Below are positions 1 through 5,008 of a stretch of DNA of 5,008 nt, one piece after another. This DNA is from Fidelibacterota bacterium 46_43. GTDB taxonomy: Bacteria; Fidelibacterota; Fidelibacteria; Fidelibacterales; Fidelibacteraceae. Each line of letters begins with the position of its first letter. Positions within the stretch are counted from its first letter, which is position 1. The stretch is from positions 1 to 5,008 of the forward strand of contig LGGY01000205.1 of NCBI GenBank assembly GCA_001509335.1, written 5' to 3'. The notes under the pieces were generated by a model. That model did no database searches, had not been told where the DNA came from, and saw only the letters and a program-made list of their open reading frames with translations. Made by a program: the position numbers and the translations under genes.

Positions 1-84
1 GCGCGTGGTTACCGTACCAACCGCAATTTGATCACTATGGCTTACCTTATCGCCGGAAATCTAGATTATGGCTTACCCACATAA
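1..84 (+). CDS. C-terminal fragment of an unidentified protein, possibly a transposase
   Basis: An open frame enters from the left edge in frame 1 and stops at TAA 82-84, leaving 27 codons. The peptide begins ARGYRTNRN and ends GNLDYGLPT. An Arg-Gly-Tyr/Phe-Arg run followed by an Asn-rich turn and a short hydrophobic tail is reminiscent of the extreme C-termini of several DDE transposase families, such as ISL3-type enzymes. That resemblance is from memory and rests on few residues. The upstream part is outside the window, so neither catalytic residues nor terminal inverted repeats can be checked. It could equally be the end of an unrelated protein, or chance. No clear terminator follows, only a T-rich stretch near 100-112. 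Confidence 0.35.
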   Translation, partial: ARGYRTNRNLITMAYLIAGNLDYGLPT

Positions 85-309
85 AACAGCGAGGAACCTT
101 TTTTATTTTTTCTCCTGGTATCAGATTGTATTTCGTTGCTCGTAATTGACAACGCTGTTAATATTGTGCACTAAGAAATTTTTCTATTTCTTTTAAATAA
201 CTTACAGCCAACAGCTATTTCACTCATAGGACGAAAATATCTTGATATTGTTACAAATTAATTGGAAAACATTTGAACAAGGAAAAAAAGATGCTGATGA
301 TTAACATAA
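85..309. other. AT-rich intergenic stretch, no supported gene
   Basis: This stretch is rich in A/T and has stops in all frames. A TTGACA at 146-151 looks like a -35 box, but no reasonable -10 lies 16-18 bases downstream. I see no RNA gene, strong hairpin or repeat here. If the frame ending at 84 is a transposase, the right end of its element should lie in this stretch, but the partner end is outside the window. Confidence 0.5.
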
Positions 310-338
310 AAACCGCTTACAAGCTTAGTAAGCGGTTT
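310..338 (-). terminator. Rho-independent terminator of tRNA-Pro
   Basis: A perfect 11-bp inverted repeat (310-320 with 328-338; AAACCGCTTAC against GTAAGCGGTTT) closes a 7-base loop. Read on the - strand, the hairpin begins 6 bases after the tRNA 3' end at 345. The end of its second arm continues into a run of five T residues (positions 312-308). The geometry fits intrinsic termination of the tRNA transcript. Confidence 0.8.
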
Positions 339-344
339 ATGAAG

Positions 345-419
345 TCGGGGCGCTGGGATTCGAACCCAGGGCCTCTTACACCCCATGCAAGCGCGCTAGC
401 CGGACTGCGCCACGCCCCG
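345..419 (-). tRNA. tRNA-Pro (anticodon GGG)
   Basis: The - strand folds into a full cloverleaf of 75 bases. The acceptor stem is CGGGGCG (419-413) pairing with CGCCCCG (352-346), with discriminator A at 345. The anticodon stem CTTGC/GTAAG closes the loop ATGGGGT at 386-380, which puts anticodon GGG at 384-382 and reads proline codon CCC (and CCU by wobble). The T arm contains the canonical GGTTCGAATCC. No CCA follows the discriminator base (the next bases are CTTC), so CCA must be added by the nucleotidyltransferase. The gene has its own promoter and terminator and forms a monocistronic unit pointing away from the fadR operon. Confidence 0.96.
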
Positions 420-432
420 ATTTGTGAGCTTT

Positions 433-461
433 ATTATAGCCGCCTTTATTCCCTTTGGCAA
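433..461 (-). promoter_or_regulatory. sigma70-type promoter of tRNA-Pro
   Basis: Read on the - strand, TTGCCA (461-456) and a perfect TATAAT (438-433) are separated by 17 bases. The predicted start is near 426, about 7 bases ahead of the mature tRNA 5' end at 419, leaving a very short leader for RNase P. A strong, GC-poor -10 box next to a stable RNA gene is what one expects. Confidence 0.85.
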
Positions 462-500
462 GTAAGTATCGTCTCGAGTTTCTCCAGTAAAAGTCCCATG

Positions 501-627
501 GGTTGAACCGAAACTCATGCCTCATGAGGACAAACAACCAGGGCACACCCTAAAACTGATGTAGGGGAAAATGGCGTGAGTCACCTGCCCTGAGCCCGAA
601 GGGCATGAGGGTTCAAACCGATTTTTT
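501..627 (+). ncRNA. Candidate structured RNA or attenuator-like element (nested inverted repeats)
   Basis: Two distant segments pair: 501-509 with 610-619 (one bulged base at 615) and 514-521 with 602-609, giving 17 pairs interrupted by a 4-base bulge at 510-513. Inside this stem, CAGGGCA (539-545) pairs with TGCCCTG (586-592), which encloses a further CCCTA/TAGGG hairpin (548-552 with 562-566). TGCCCT at 586-591 can instead pair with a second AGGGCA copy at 600-605, giving mutually exclusive folds. On the + strand the outer stem is followed within two bases by T6 (622-627), which resembles an intrinsic terminator and favours this strand. I recognise no known riboswitch or RNA family. No clear promoter is visible immediately upstream. 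The strand, and whether it is transcribed, are inference. Confidence 0.35.
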
Positions 628-708
628 GAATAGAATAACCACTTAATAATGATGATTGATCCAAATGTTTTTTCGATTATCAATTGGACTATCACTCACA
701 AGCTTCTC

Positions 709-720
709 GGGCTAAAGCCC
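709..720. repeat. Short GC-rich palindrome, REP-like
   Basis: GGGCTAAAGCCC is a perfect 12-base palindrome that can form a 4-bp stem with a TAAA loop, and it stands out in an AT-rich setting. Palindromes with this core occur as dispersed intergenic repeats in many bacterial genomes. Only one copy is visible, so repeat status is a guess. Confidence 0.25.
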
Positions 721-835
721 CTCCCTCCATGATATTTTCATTGACAAATTTTTGGGTTAACCTTCATGTCTCACTTCTACTGAAATCAAGGTGTTCTTTG
801 CGCTTCAGGCGGGCAGCAACAACCTACCTTGCATC

Positions 836-898
836 CTACTGGCTATCACCTATCAGCTATCACCTACAAATTACCAGCTACCAACTACCAGCTATATC
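836..898. repeat. Heptanucleotide tandem repeat, nine degenerate copies
   Basis: The sequence splits without gaps into 7-base units: CTACTGG, CTATCAC, CTATCAG, CTATCAC, CTACAAA, TTACCAG, CTACCAA, CTACCAG, CTATATC. The consensus is approximately CTAYCAS. Such short tandemly repeated 7-mers are known between genes in cyanobacteria and other environmental bacteria. The array ends 7 bases before the -35 box of the regulator promoter. Because the unit length is not a problem for three-base reading, the array is open in several frames and creates a spurious N-terminal extension of the regulator frame. Confidence 0.8.
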
Positions 899-904
899 TC
901 TCTC

Positions 905-933
905 TTGTAATATTCGTATTTTTCATTTATCAT
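905..933 (+). promoter_or_regulatory. Probable sigma70-type promoter of the fadR operon
   Basis: TTGTAA (905-910, four of six consensus bases) and TATCAT (928-933, five of six) are exactly 17 bases apart. The expected start, about seven bases after the -10 box, is A940, the first base of the chosen ATG. No Shine-Dalgarno sequence precedes that ATG, so the promoter position and missing ribosome binding site agree on a leaderless transcript. No other good promoter is visible ahead of the operon. Confidence 0.6.
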
Positions 934-934
934 A

Positions 935-946
935 CTGGTATGACCA
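935..946. promoter_or_regulatory. FadR-type operator overlapping the fadR start codon
   Basis: CTGGTATGACCA contains TGGT-NNN-ACCA (936-946), the core recognised by E. coli FadR. From memory it differs at one central position from the E. coli fadBA operator core CTGGTACGACCA. The three central bases are the ATG of the regulator gene, and the site covers the predicted transcription start, so bound protein should block initiation. A second ACCAG at 950-954 also forms an inverted repeat with CTGGT 935-939 across 10 bases. Negative autoregulation is inferred from position and from the conserved DNA-contact residues of the encoded protein. Confidence 0.65.
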
Positions 947-1665
947 CTTACCAGAATAATGCAAACGAAGACCCTTCATGGGATCCTATTCCAAAGCCTG
1001 CAGAAGTCACCGAAACGCGATTGATTGATGCTATTCTGTACGGCACCTTCTCTATCAACACCTATCTCCCAGGGGAGCGGGAGCTTTCGGATCTCCTGGG
1101 CGTGACTCGGCCAACGCTTCGGGAAGCCCTGCAGCGTTTAGCGAGGGACGGATGGCTTGAGATTCACCAGGGAAAACCAACCCGCGTGAAGGATTATTGG
1201 AAAGAAGGTCGCCTAGGGGTGCTCAATTCCCTAGCAGAACACCAGGATTCACTCTCGAACCAATTTGTCCCGGACCTGCTGGAAGTTCGCCTGGCGATGG
1301 CGCCGATGTACGCATCCTTAGCAGTGAAAAATGCACCCGATGAAGTGATGGATTATTTGAAAGGCAAAGACGACCTAAAAGATTCGCCAGAAGCCTTCTC
1401 TTACTTCGATTGGGAATTGCATCACCGCTTATCCCTTCTAAGCGGCAATCCGGTATTTGTGATGATTTTGAACAGTTTTGGAGATCTCTATCTCAAATTG
1501 GCACCTCTATATTTCTCCATCCCCGAAGCGCGTCAACGTTCGTTGACTTACTACCAGGAATTTGCAGAGGCAGCAGAGAAAAAGGATCCGGACCTTGTAA
1601 AAATACTCACCGAAGAAGTCATGCGAGACAGCATCTTTTTTTGGCAGCAAACAAATTCAGGATAA
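940..1665 (+). CDS. fadR: FadR-like acyl-CoA-responsive GntR-family transcription regulator
   Basis: The 241-residue protein resembles E. coli FadR (239 aa) from end to end at an apparent constant offset of 12 residues. The winged helix spans about residues 22-85, and the stretch PGERELSDLLGVTR is almost the E. coli sequence. Residues corresponding to the FadR DNA contacts Arg35, Arg45, Arg49, Gly66 and Lys67 are present (R47, R57, R61, G78, K79), while His65 is replaced by Q77. The C-terminal helical ligand domain keeps GNPVFVMILN and the Ser219/Trp223 pair (S231, W235) implicated in acyl-CoA binding. ATG 940 is chosen because the match to FadR begins there and a promoter/operator lies directly upstream; the in-frame TTG at 829 would add 37 residues encoded by tandem repeat. 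There is no Shine-Dalgarno sequence, so leaderless translation is likely. It probably releases DNA on binding long-chain acyl-CoA and controls itself and the two downstream genes. Confidence 0.88.
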   Translation: MTTYQNNANEDPSWDPIPKPAEVTETRLIDAILYGTFSINTYLPGERELSDLLGVTRPTLREALQRLARDGWLEIHQGKPTRVKDYWKEGRLGVLNSLAEHQDSLSNQFVPDLLEVRLAMAPMYASLAVKNAPDEVMDYLKGKDDLKDSPEAFSYFDWELHHRLSLLSGNPVFVMILNSFGDLYLKLAPLYFSIPEARQRSLTYYQEFAEAAEKKDPDLVKILTEEVMRDSIFFWQQTNSG

Positions 1666-1675
1666 ACATGTCATA

Positions 1676-1686
1676 TGGAGGAACCA
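1676..1686 (+). promoter_or_regulatory. Ribosome binding site of the AGPS-like gene, within an operator-like sequence
   Basis: GGAGG (1677-1681) precedes ATG 1686 by four bases and supports that start over the in-frame ATG at 1668, which has only AGGA five bases upstream. The eleven bases TGGAGGAACCA match the FadR operator core TGGTNNNACCA except at one position. This may be coincidence, since the Shine-Dalgarno sequence supplies most of the centre. The ribosome binding role is firm; the operator role is weak. Confidence 0.6.
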
Positions 1687-3284
1687 TGAAAAGAATACAA
1701 GGTTGGGGAAACAAGGAGACGGATTATCCCGTCCCTGAACCCGCCAGAGACTATCTCGAAAAAGTTGTAGGAAAGCCGCTTCACCTCAATAACATTCCTA
1801 TCAAGGATTTATTAAAGAAAGTTCCTGATGCACAACTACCCGCGCATAGTCTCATATTGACAGAATCGGAGGATCGTTTACGCCATGCGCGCGGGCAGTC
1901 CCTGAATGATTGGGTCGATATATGTGACGGTCTTGTCGACACCTTTCCAGATGGGGTTGCTTATCCAAAATCCAATGAAGATGTTCGAGAACTCATAAAA
2001 TATGCGTCAAAAAACCAGGTAAACCTGGTCCCCTATGGTGGTGGCTCCTCGGTGGTTGGGCACCTGACACCTCCGGGGGAAGGGCTGCCAACATTAAGTG
2101 TTGATTTGAAACACCTTAACCAGCTTCGAGAATTAAATGAAGAAAGTCTGGAAGCCACCTTCGGTGCAGGTGTCAGCGGTCCACAGCTTGAAGAACAGCT
2201 TAAAAAACGCGGGTACATCTTAGGGCATTTTCCACAATCCTGGGAATACTCCACATTAGGCGGCTGGATCGTCACGCGCTCTGTCGGACAGCAATCCTAC
2301 CATTATGGTCGCATTGAACCGCTGTTCGTATCAGGTCATACGGAAACGCCTTCCGGTCCCCTGATCCTCCCCAGGGTGCCCAAATCTGCTGCCGGGCCAG
2401 ATTTACGGCATATCCTATTGGGCTCTGAGGCAAGGCTTGGGATCCTCACATCGGCGACTATGCGCATCCGCCGCTTACCGGCTGAAGAGCATTTTTATGC
2501 TGCCTTCTTCCCGGATTTTGAGATTGGTGCCCAGGCTGTGCGAGAAATTGCCCAGGCGGAATTACAGCTTTCCATGCTGCGTTTGAGTGATGCCATGGAA
2601 ACCGAAACGACCTTCCAGTTGTCGGGAGAAGAGAAATTAGTCAATCTTGCTAAAAAGGGATTGCGCTTATTTGGTCAGGGTAATGATCGCTGCATGTTGA
2701 TTTACGGCCTGACCGGCGATCATGCAACGAATCAACTGGCAGATCGTCAGCTTGCCCATATTGTGCGCAGTCATCATGGGATAATGGTCAAGTTTTATCT
2801 CGGTGAAGCATGGATGGAGAAGCGGTTCTTAACACCCTATCTAAGAAATACATTGTGGAACCTGGGTTATGCACTCGACACCCTCGAAACCGCCCTTCCA
2901 TGGGACAAGATAAAGGAAACACGAAAAGATGTCTTGAATGCGATTGAGCATGGGCTTGAGGATGAAAATGAACCCGTCCTGGTTTTCAGCCACATCTCCC
3001 ATATCTATACCAATGGAGGATCTTTATACATCACCTACCTGTACCGGCGTGCTCAGGACCCCCACCAAACCCTCGAACGCTGGAAAAAGATCAAAACATC
3101 AGCCAGCAAGACCATTGTCGCCCATGGTGGGACCATTACACATCAACACGGGGTTGGCATCGACCATAAAGACTACCTTGCCGCTGAAAAAGGCGCCCTA
3201 GGCATGCAAATGATCAAAGACCTGATCAATAATGTTGACCCTGAACAAATCATGAACGCAGGGAAATTAATCGATATAAACTGA
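1686..3284 (+). CDS. Alkyldihydroxyacetonephosphate synthase-like FAD-binding oxidase
   Basis: The 532-residue protein belongs to the VAO/FAD-linked oxidase fold and resembles mammalian alkyl-DHAP synthase (AGPS) over nearly its full catalytic length. That enzyme exchanges the acyl chain of acyl-DHAP for a fatty alcohol, founding the ether bond of ether lipids. Landmarks in order are: N-terminal KRIQGWG; ESEDRLRHARG (60-70) before the FAD domain; the FAD loop PYGGGSSVVG (116-125); GHFPQSWEYSTLGGW (180-194), matching AGPS GHxPDSxEFSTxGGW; GSEARLGI (246-253); DTLETALPWDKI (398-409), matching the AGPS FETSAPWD segment; YITYLYR (448-454); and THQHGVG (485-491). The last matches the AGPS active-site HHHGVG but with Gln for the middle His. 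There is no signal peptide, peroxisomal targeting extension or membrane segment, so it is probably cytosolic or membrane-associated. It lies 20 bases after fadR and 14 before glpD. Bacterial relatives of untested function exist, so another hydroxyacid or lipid oxidation is possible. Confidence 0.82.
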   Translation: MKRIQGWGNKETDYPVPEPARDYLEKVVGKPLHLNNIPIKDLLKKVPDAQLPAHSLILTESEDRLRHARGQSLNDWVDICDGLVDTFPDGVAYPKSNEDVRELIKYASKNQVNLVPYGGGSSVVGHLTPPGEGLPTLSVDLKHLNQLRELNEESLEATFGAGVSGPQLEEQLKKRGYILGHFPQSWEYSTLGGWIVTRSVGQQSYHYGRIEPLFVSGHTETPSGPLILPRVPKSAAGPDLRHILLGSEARLGILTSATMRIRRLPAEEHFYAAFFPDFEIGAQAVREIAQAELQLSMLRLSDAMETETTFQLSGEEKLVNLAKKGLRLFGQGNDRCMLIYGLTGDHATNQLADRQLAHIVRSHHGIMVKFYLGEAWMEKRFLTPYLRNTLWNLGYALDTLETALPWDKIKETRKDVLNAIEHGLEDENEPVLVFSHISHIYTNGGSLYITYLYRRAQDPHQTLERWKKIKTSASKTIVAHGGTITHQHGVGIDHKDYLAAEKGALGMQMIKDLINNVDPEQIMNAGKLIDIN

Positions 3285-3298
3285 AAAAGCGAGAAACT

Positions 3299-4879
3299 AT
3301 GCTCAACAAAGCCTGGCGCGAAAAAACCTGGTCAGACCTGGAACAAAATTGGGACATTATCGTCATCGGCGGCGGAATCACCGGTGCTGGCATTTTTAAC
3401 ATGGCTGCTCAAAAAGGTTTGAAAGTTTTGCTGCTGGAAGCGAAAGATTTTGCTTACGGCACCTCGAGCCGGTCATCCAAACTGGTCCACGGCGGCATCC
3501 GCTACCTCAAAAACCAACAATATGATGTCGTCCGAGAATCTGTACAGGAAAGACAACGATTATTGAAGGAATCGGATGGGCTGGTTGATCCCTTAGCCTT
3601 TATCTTTCCGTCTTATGAAGATTTTGATCATGAGACAAAGATGATGAAACTGGGTGTGATCGTTTACGATTTGATGGCACCCAAATGGCGGCATCGACAT
3701 CTGGACAAACCCCAGACCGTGAAATCACTGCCCCCACTTAACCAGGAGAATCTTGTGGGAGGCGTTCAGTACTTTGACGCACTCGTCGACGATTCACAGC
3801 TTGTGCTGCGTGTCATCATGGATGGTGTCCGGTTTGGCGGTTCAGCACTCAATTATGCCAGGGTGACAGGCTTCCTAAAATCTCAACATGGTGATGTGGA
3901 AGGCGTTCTGGTTCAGGATGAAACAGGTTTGATGCAGCCCTCCCAGCTGGAGCTTCATGCTAAGGTCGTCATCAATGCTTCCGGCCCCTGGTCAGATGCG
4001 CTCAGGGAAAAAATTGACGGCTCGCCAAGATTACGACCATTACGAGGAAGTCATATTATCTTTTCCAGAGAAAAATTACCGATAAATACCGCCGTCACGA
4101 TGCTCCATCCACGTGATAACCGTGCCATGTTCGCTATCCCCTGGGAAAATCGCACCATGATCGGCACCACCGACCTCGACCACCCTGCAGTTGATGATGA
4201 AACCCGAATTTCACAATCTGAACTCGATTACTTGATAGAGGCAACCCAACATGCCTTTCTGGGTGACCCTGTATCAGAAAATGATATCATTTCAACATTT
4301 TCCGGATTACGACCGGTGATCAATACAAACGCAGAGACACCGTCAAAAGAGTCAAGGGCGCATAAGATCTGGGAAGAAAACGGCCTTGTGACCATCGCAG
4401 GCGGAAAATTAACCATTTTCAGGGTGATGGCTGCGGATGTGTTGAATTTTTGTTCCGATCGCCTGCCAAACAATCCCAAGTTCAACCACAAAGCCCCATG
4501 CTTTATCCATCCCAAACCATCAAGCAGGTACCAAGCATCTGACCCCGATTGGCTGATGATGGCGGGGCGTTTGGGACAAGATGTTAACTCATTTTTCCAA
4601 AAAGCTGATCCAAATTTCATGAAACCAATTCACCCCATGACATCATTTTGGGCAGAATTGGCATGGGCAGCCGAGCACGAAGCCGTGGTACACCTGGACG
4701 ACTTGCTCCTACGACGCGTCCGTTTAGGATTACTGCTTCCAAGAGGTGGTATGGATCATATAGAGCATGTTCGCGACCTTGTTCAAAGACCGCTCGGATG
4801 GACCGATGAAACCTGGGAAATTGAGCTTGAACGATATAAAGAAATTTGGCAAGAATATTACAGCCTCCCTCGCAAATAA
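3299..4879 (+). CDS. glpD: FAD-dependent (aerobic-type) glycerol-3-phosphate dehydrogenase
   Basis: The 526-residue protein oxidises sn-glycerol-3-phosphate to DHAP with FAD and passes electrons to the quinone pool, normally as a peripheral membrane enzyme. The dinucleotide-binding motif IVIGGGITGAGI is at residues 21-32. The family signature GTSSRSSKLVHGGIRYL is at 54-70. SGLRPV (335-340, R338) and GGKLTIFR (368-375, K370) supply the substrate-binding Arg and Lys equivalents of E. coli GlpD. The C-terminal accessory domain includes WAELAWAAEHEAVVHLDDLL (451-470). It is slightly longer than E. coli GlpD (501 aa) and shows no transmembrane helix. ATG 3299 sits 14 bases after the upstream stop. 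Its ribosome binding site is poor (only GAGA nearby), hinting at translational coupling. Next to the AGPS-like gene it could supply DHAP for acyl-DHAP, or recycle glycerol-3-phosphate from lipid breakdown. Confidence 0.95.
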   Translation: MLNKAWREKTWSDLEQNWDIIVIGGGITGAGIFNMAAQKGLKVLLLEAKDFAYGTSSRSSKLVHGGIRYLKNQQYDVVRESVQERQRLLKESDGLVDPLAFIFPSYEDFDHETKMMKLGVIVYDLMAPKWRHRHLDKPQTVKSLPPLNQENLVGGVQYFDALVDDSQLVLRVIMDGVRFGGSALNYARVTGFLKSQHGDVEGVLVQDETGLMQPSQLELHAKVVINASGPWSDALREKIDGSPRLRPLRGSHIIFSREKLPINTAVTMLHPRDNRAMFAIPWENRTMIGTTDLDHPAVDDETRISQSELDYLIEATQHAFLGDPVSENDIISTFSGLRPVINTNAETPSKESRAHKIWEENGLVTIAGGKLTIFRVMAADVLNFCSDRLPNNPKFNHKAPCFIHPKPSSRYQASDPDWLMMAGRLGQDVNSFFQKADPNFMKPIHPMTSFWAELAWAAEHEAVVHLDDLLLRRVRLGLLLPRGGMDHIEHVRDLVQRPLGWTDETWEIELERYKEIWQEYYSLPRK

Positions 4880-4902
4880 ATTGTACAGATCCTGCAATTT
4901 AT
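4876..4902 (+). terminator. Weak hairpin overlapping the glpD stop, possible terminator
   Basis: ATAAATTG (4876-4883) pairs with CAATTTAT (4895-4902), and inside it CAG (4886-4888) pairs with CTG (4892-4894) around a 3-base loop, leaving a 2-base bulge. The stem is AT-rich and contains the TAA stop of glpD. The downstream bases are T-rich but not an uninterrupted T run, so termination is uncertain and the operon may continue past the window. Confidence 0.35.
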
Positions 4903-5008
4903 ATTTGTAACTCTACTGAAAATACTCGATTTCTATAAAATGGATGGATTTTCTTCCCACTTGATACAACTTTTAGCCTTTTACGACACCTGTGGACATC
5001 AAATAATC
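4903..5008. other. AT-rich sequence after glpD, no gene visible
   Basis: The last 106 bases show no long open frame with a ribosome binding site and no RNA gene. TATAAA at 4934-4939 resembles a -10 box but lacks a -35 partner at the proper distance. Whether further lipid genes follow cannot be judged. Confidence 0.4.

Larger units (their letters stand above)
420..939. other. 520-base non-coding region between tRNA-Pro and fadR
   Basis: No convincing protein gene lies here on either strand. From left to right it holds the tRNA promoter (433-461), nested inverted repeats that may encode a structured RNA (501-627), an AT-rich plain stretch, a small GC-rich palindrome (709-720), a 7-base tandem repeat (836-898), and the promoter (905-933) and operator (935-946) of the regulator gene. 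A frame open from 684 to 959 runs through the tandem repeat and into the regulator gene in another phase. It is low in complexity and looks fortuitous. Confidence 0.6.

Noticed and set aside
36..77. Direct repeat TATGGCTTACC at 36-46 and 67-77
   Set aside because: It is only 11 bases, present twice in different reading phases, with no further structure; probably chance.
273..506. Open frame on the + strand
   Set aside because: It runs antisense across the tRNA-Pro gene, its terminator and its promoter, so it is fortuitous.
607..623. tRNA-like T-loop (GTTCAAACC) as a tRNA remnant
   Set aside because: The adjoining bases do not form a T stem, and no acceptor or anticodon arm is present nearby.
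741..769. Perfect TTGACA as a -35 box for fadR
   Set aside because: No acceptable -10 box lies 16-18 bases downstream; the promoter at 905-933 fits better.
829..939. N-terminal extension of the FadR frame from TTG 829
   Set aside because: It is encoded by the 7-base tandem repeat and an AT-rich promoter stretch, has no ribosome binding site, and lies outside the region that matches FadR.
684..959. Open frame on the + strand
   Set aside because: It crosses the palindrome, the tandem repeat and the fadR start in another phase; the composition is low in complexity and there is no family resemblance.
1668..1670. Upstream ATG as the start of the AGPS-like gene
   Set aside because: It would add six residues with no support; the GGAGG at 1677-1681 serves ATG 1686.
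2033..2275. Open frame on the - strand
   Set aside because: It is antisense inside the AGPS-like gene, whose own frame carries clear family motifs.
2938..3201. Second + strand frame inside the AGPS-like gene
   Set aside because: It overlaps the conserved C-terminal part of that gene in another phase and has no recognisable motifs.
4228..4620. Open frame on the - strand, 130 codons
   Set aside because: It is antisense to the conserved GlpD segments SGLRPV and GGKLTIFR and is a shadow of that gene.

Overview
The window carries a short, apparently complete transcription unit on the + strand: a FadR-type regulator, an alkyldihydroxyacetonephosphate (alkyl-DHAP) synthase-like flavoprotein, and an FAD-dependent glycerol-3-phosphate dehydrogenase (GlpD). 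It lies downstream of a tRNA-Pro gene on the - strand and an unusual non-coding stretch. The DNA is bacterial: sigma70-type promoters, an intrinsic terminator and tight gene spacing. The tRNA lacks an encoded CCA end. Mid-range base composition, the absent CCA, a tandem 7-base repeat and an AGPS/GlpD pair would suit an anaerobic or environmental lineage such as Chloroflexota (Anaerolineae). This is a guess, because no phylogenetic marker is present.

Layout. Positions 1-84 hold the last 27 codons of an open frame entering from the left, possibly a transposase tail. Positions 85-309 are AT-rich with nothing firm. Positions 310-461 (- strand) form a complete tRNA-Pro(GGG) unit with a consensus-like promoter, the tRNA and a terminator hairpin. 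Positions 501-627 contain nested inverted repeats ending in T6, which may be a structured RNA. Positions 628-835 are mostly featureless apart from a small GC-rich palindrome. Positions 836-898 are nine degenerate copies of a 7-base repeat. A promoter and a FadR-type operator then lead straight into the regulator gene (940-1665), followed by the AGPS-like gene (1686-3284, 20-base gap) and glpD (3299-4879, 14-base gap). A weak hairpin overlaps the glpD stop codon.

How the parts may work together. The regulator aligns colinearly with E. coli FadR, an acyl-CoA-responsive repressor/activator. Its own start codon lies inside a match to the FadR operator core (TGGTNNNACCA). The predicted transcription start falls on the A of the ATG, so the mRNA would be leaderless and autoregulated. 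GlpD converts glycerol-3-phosphate to DHAP. An alkyl-DHAP synthase swaps the acyl group of acyl-DHAP for a fatty alcohol, making the first ether-lipid intermediate. The operon is therefore best read as an acyl-CoA-sensing module linking the glycerol-phosphate backbone supply to ether-lipid (or another lipid/glycerol) metabolism. The regulator and enzyme families are well supported; the ether-lipid role is inference.
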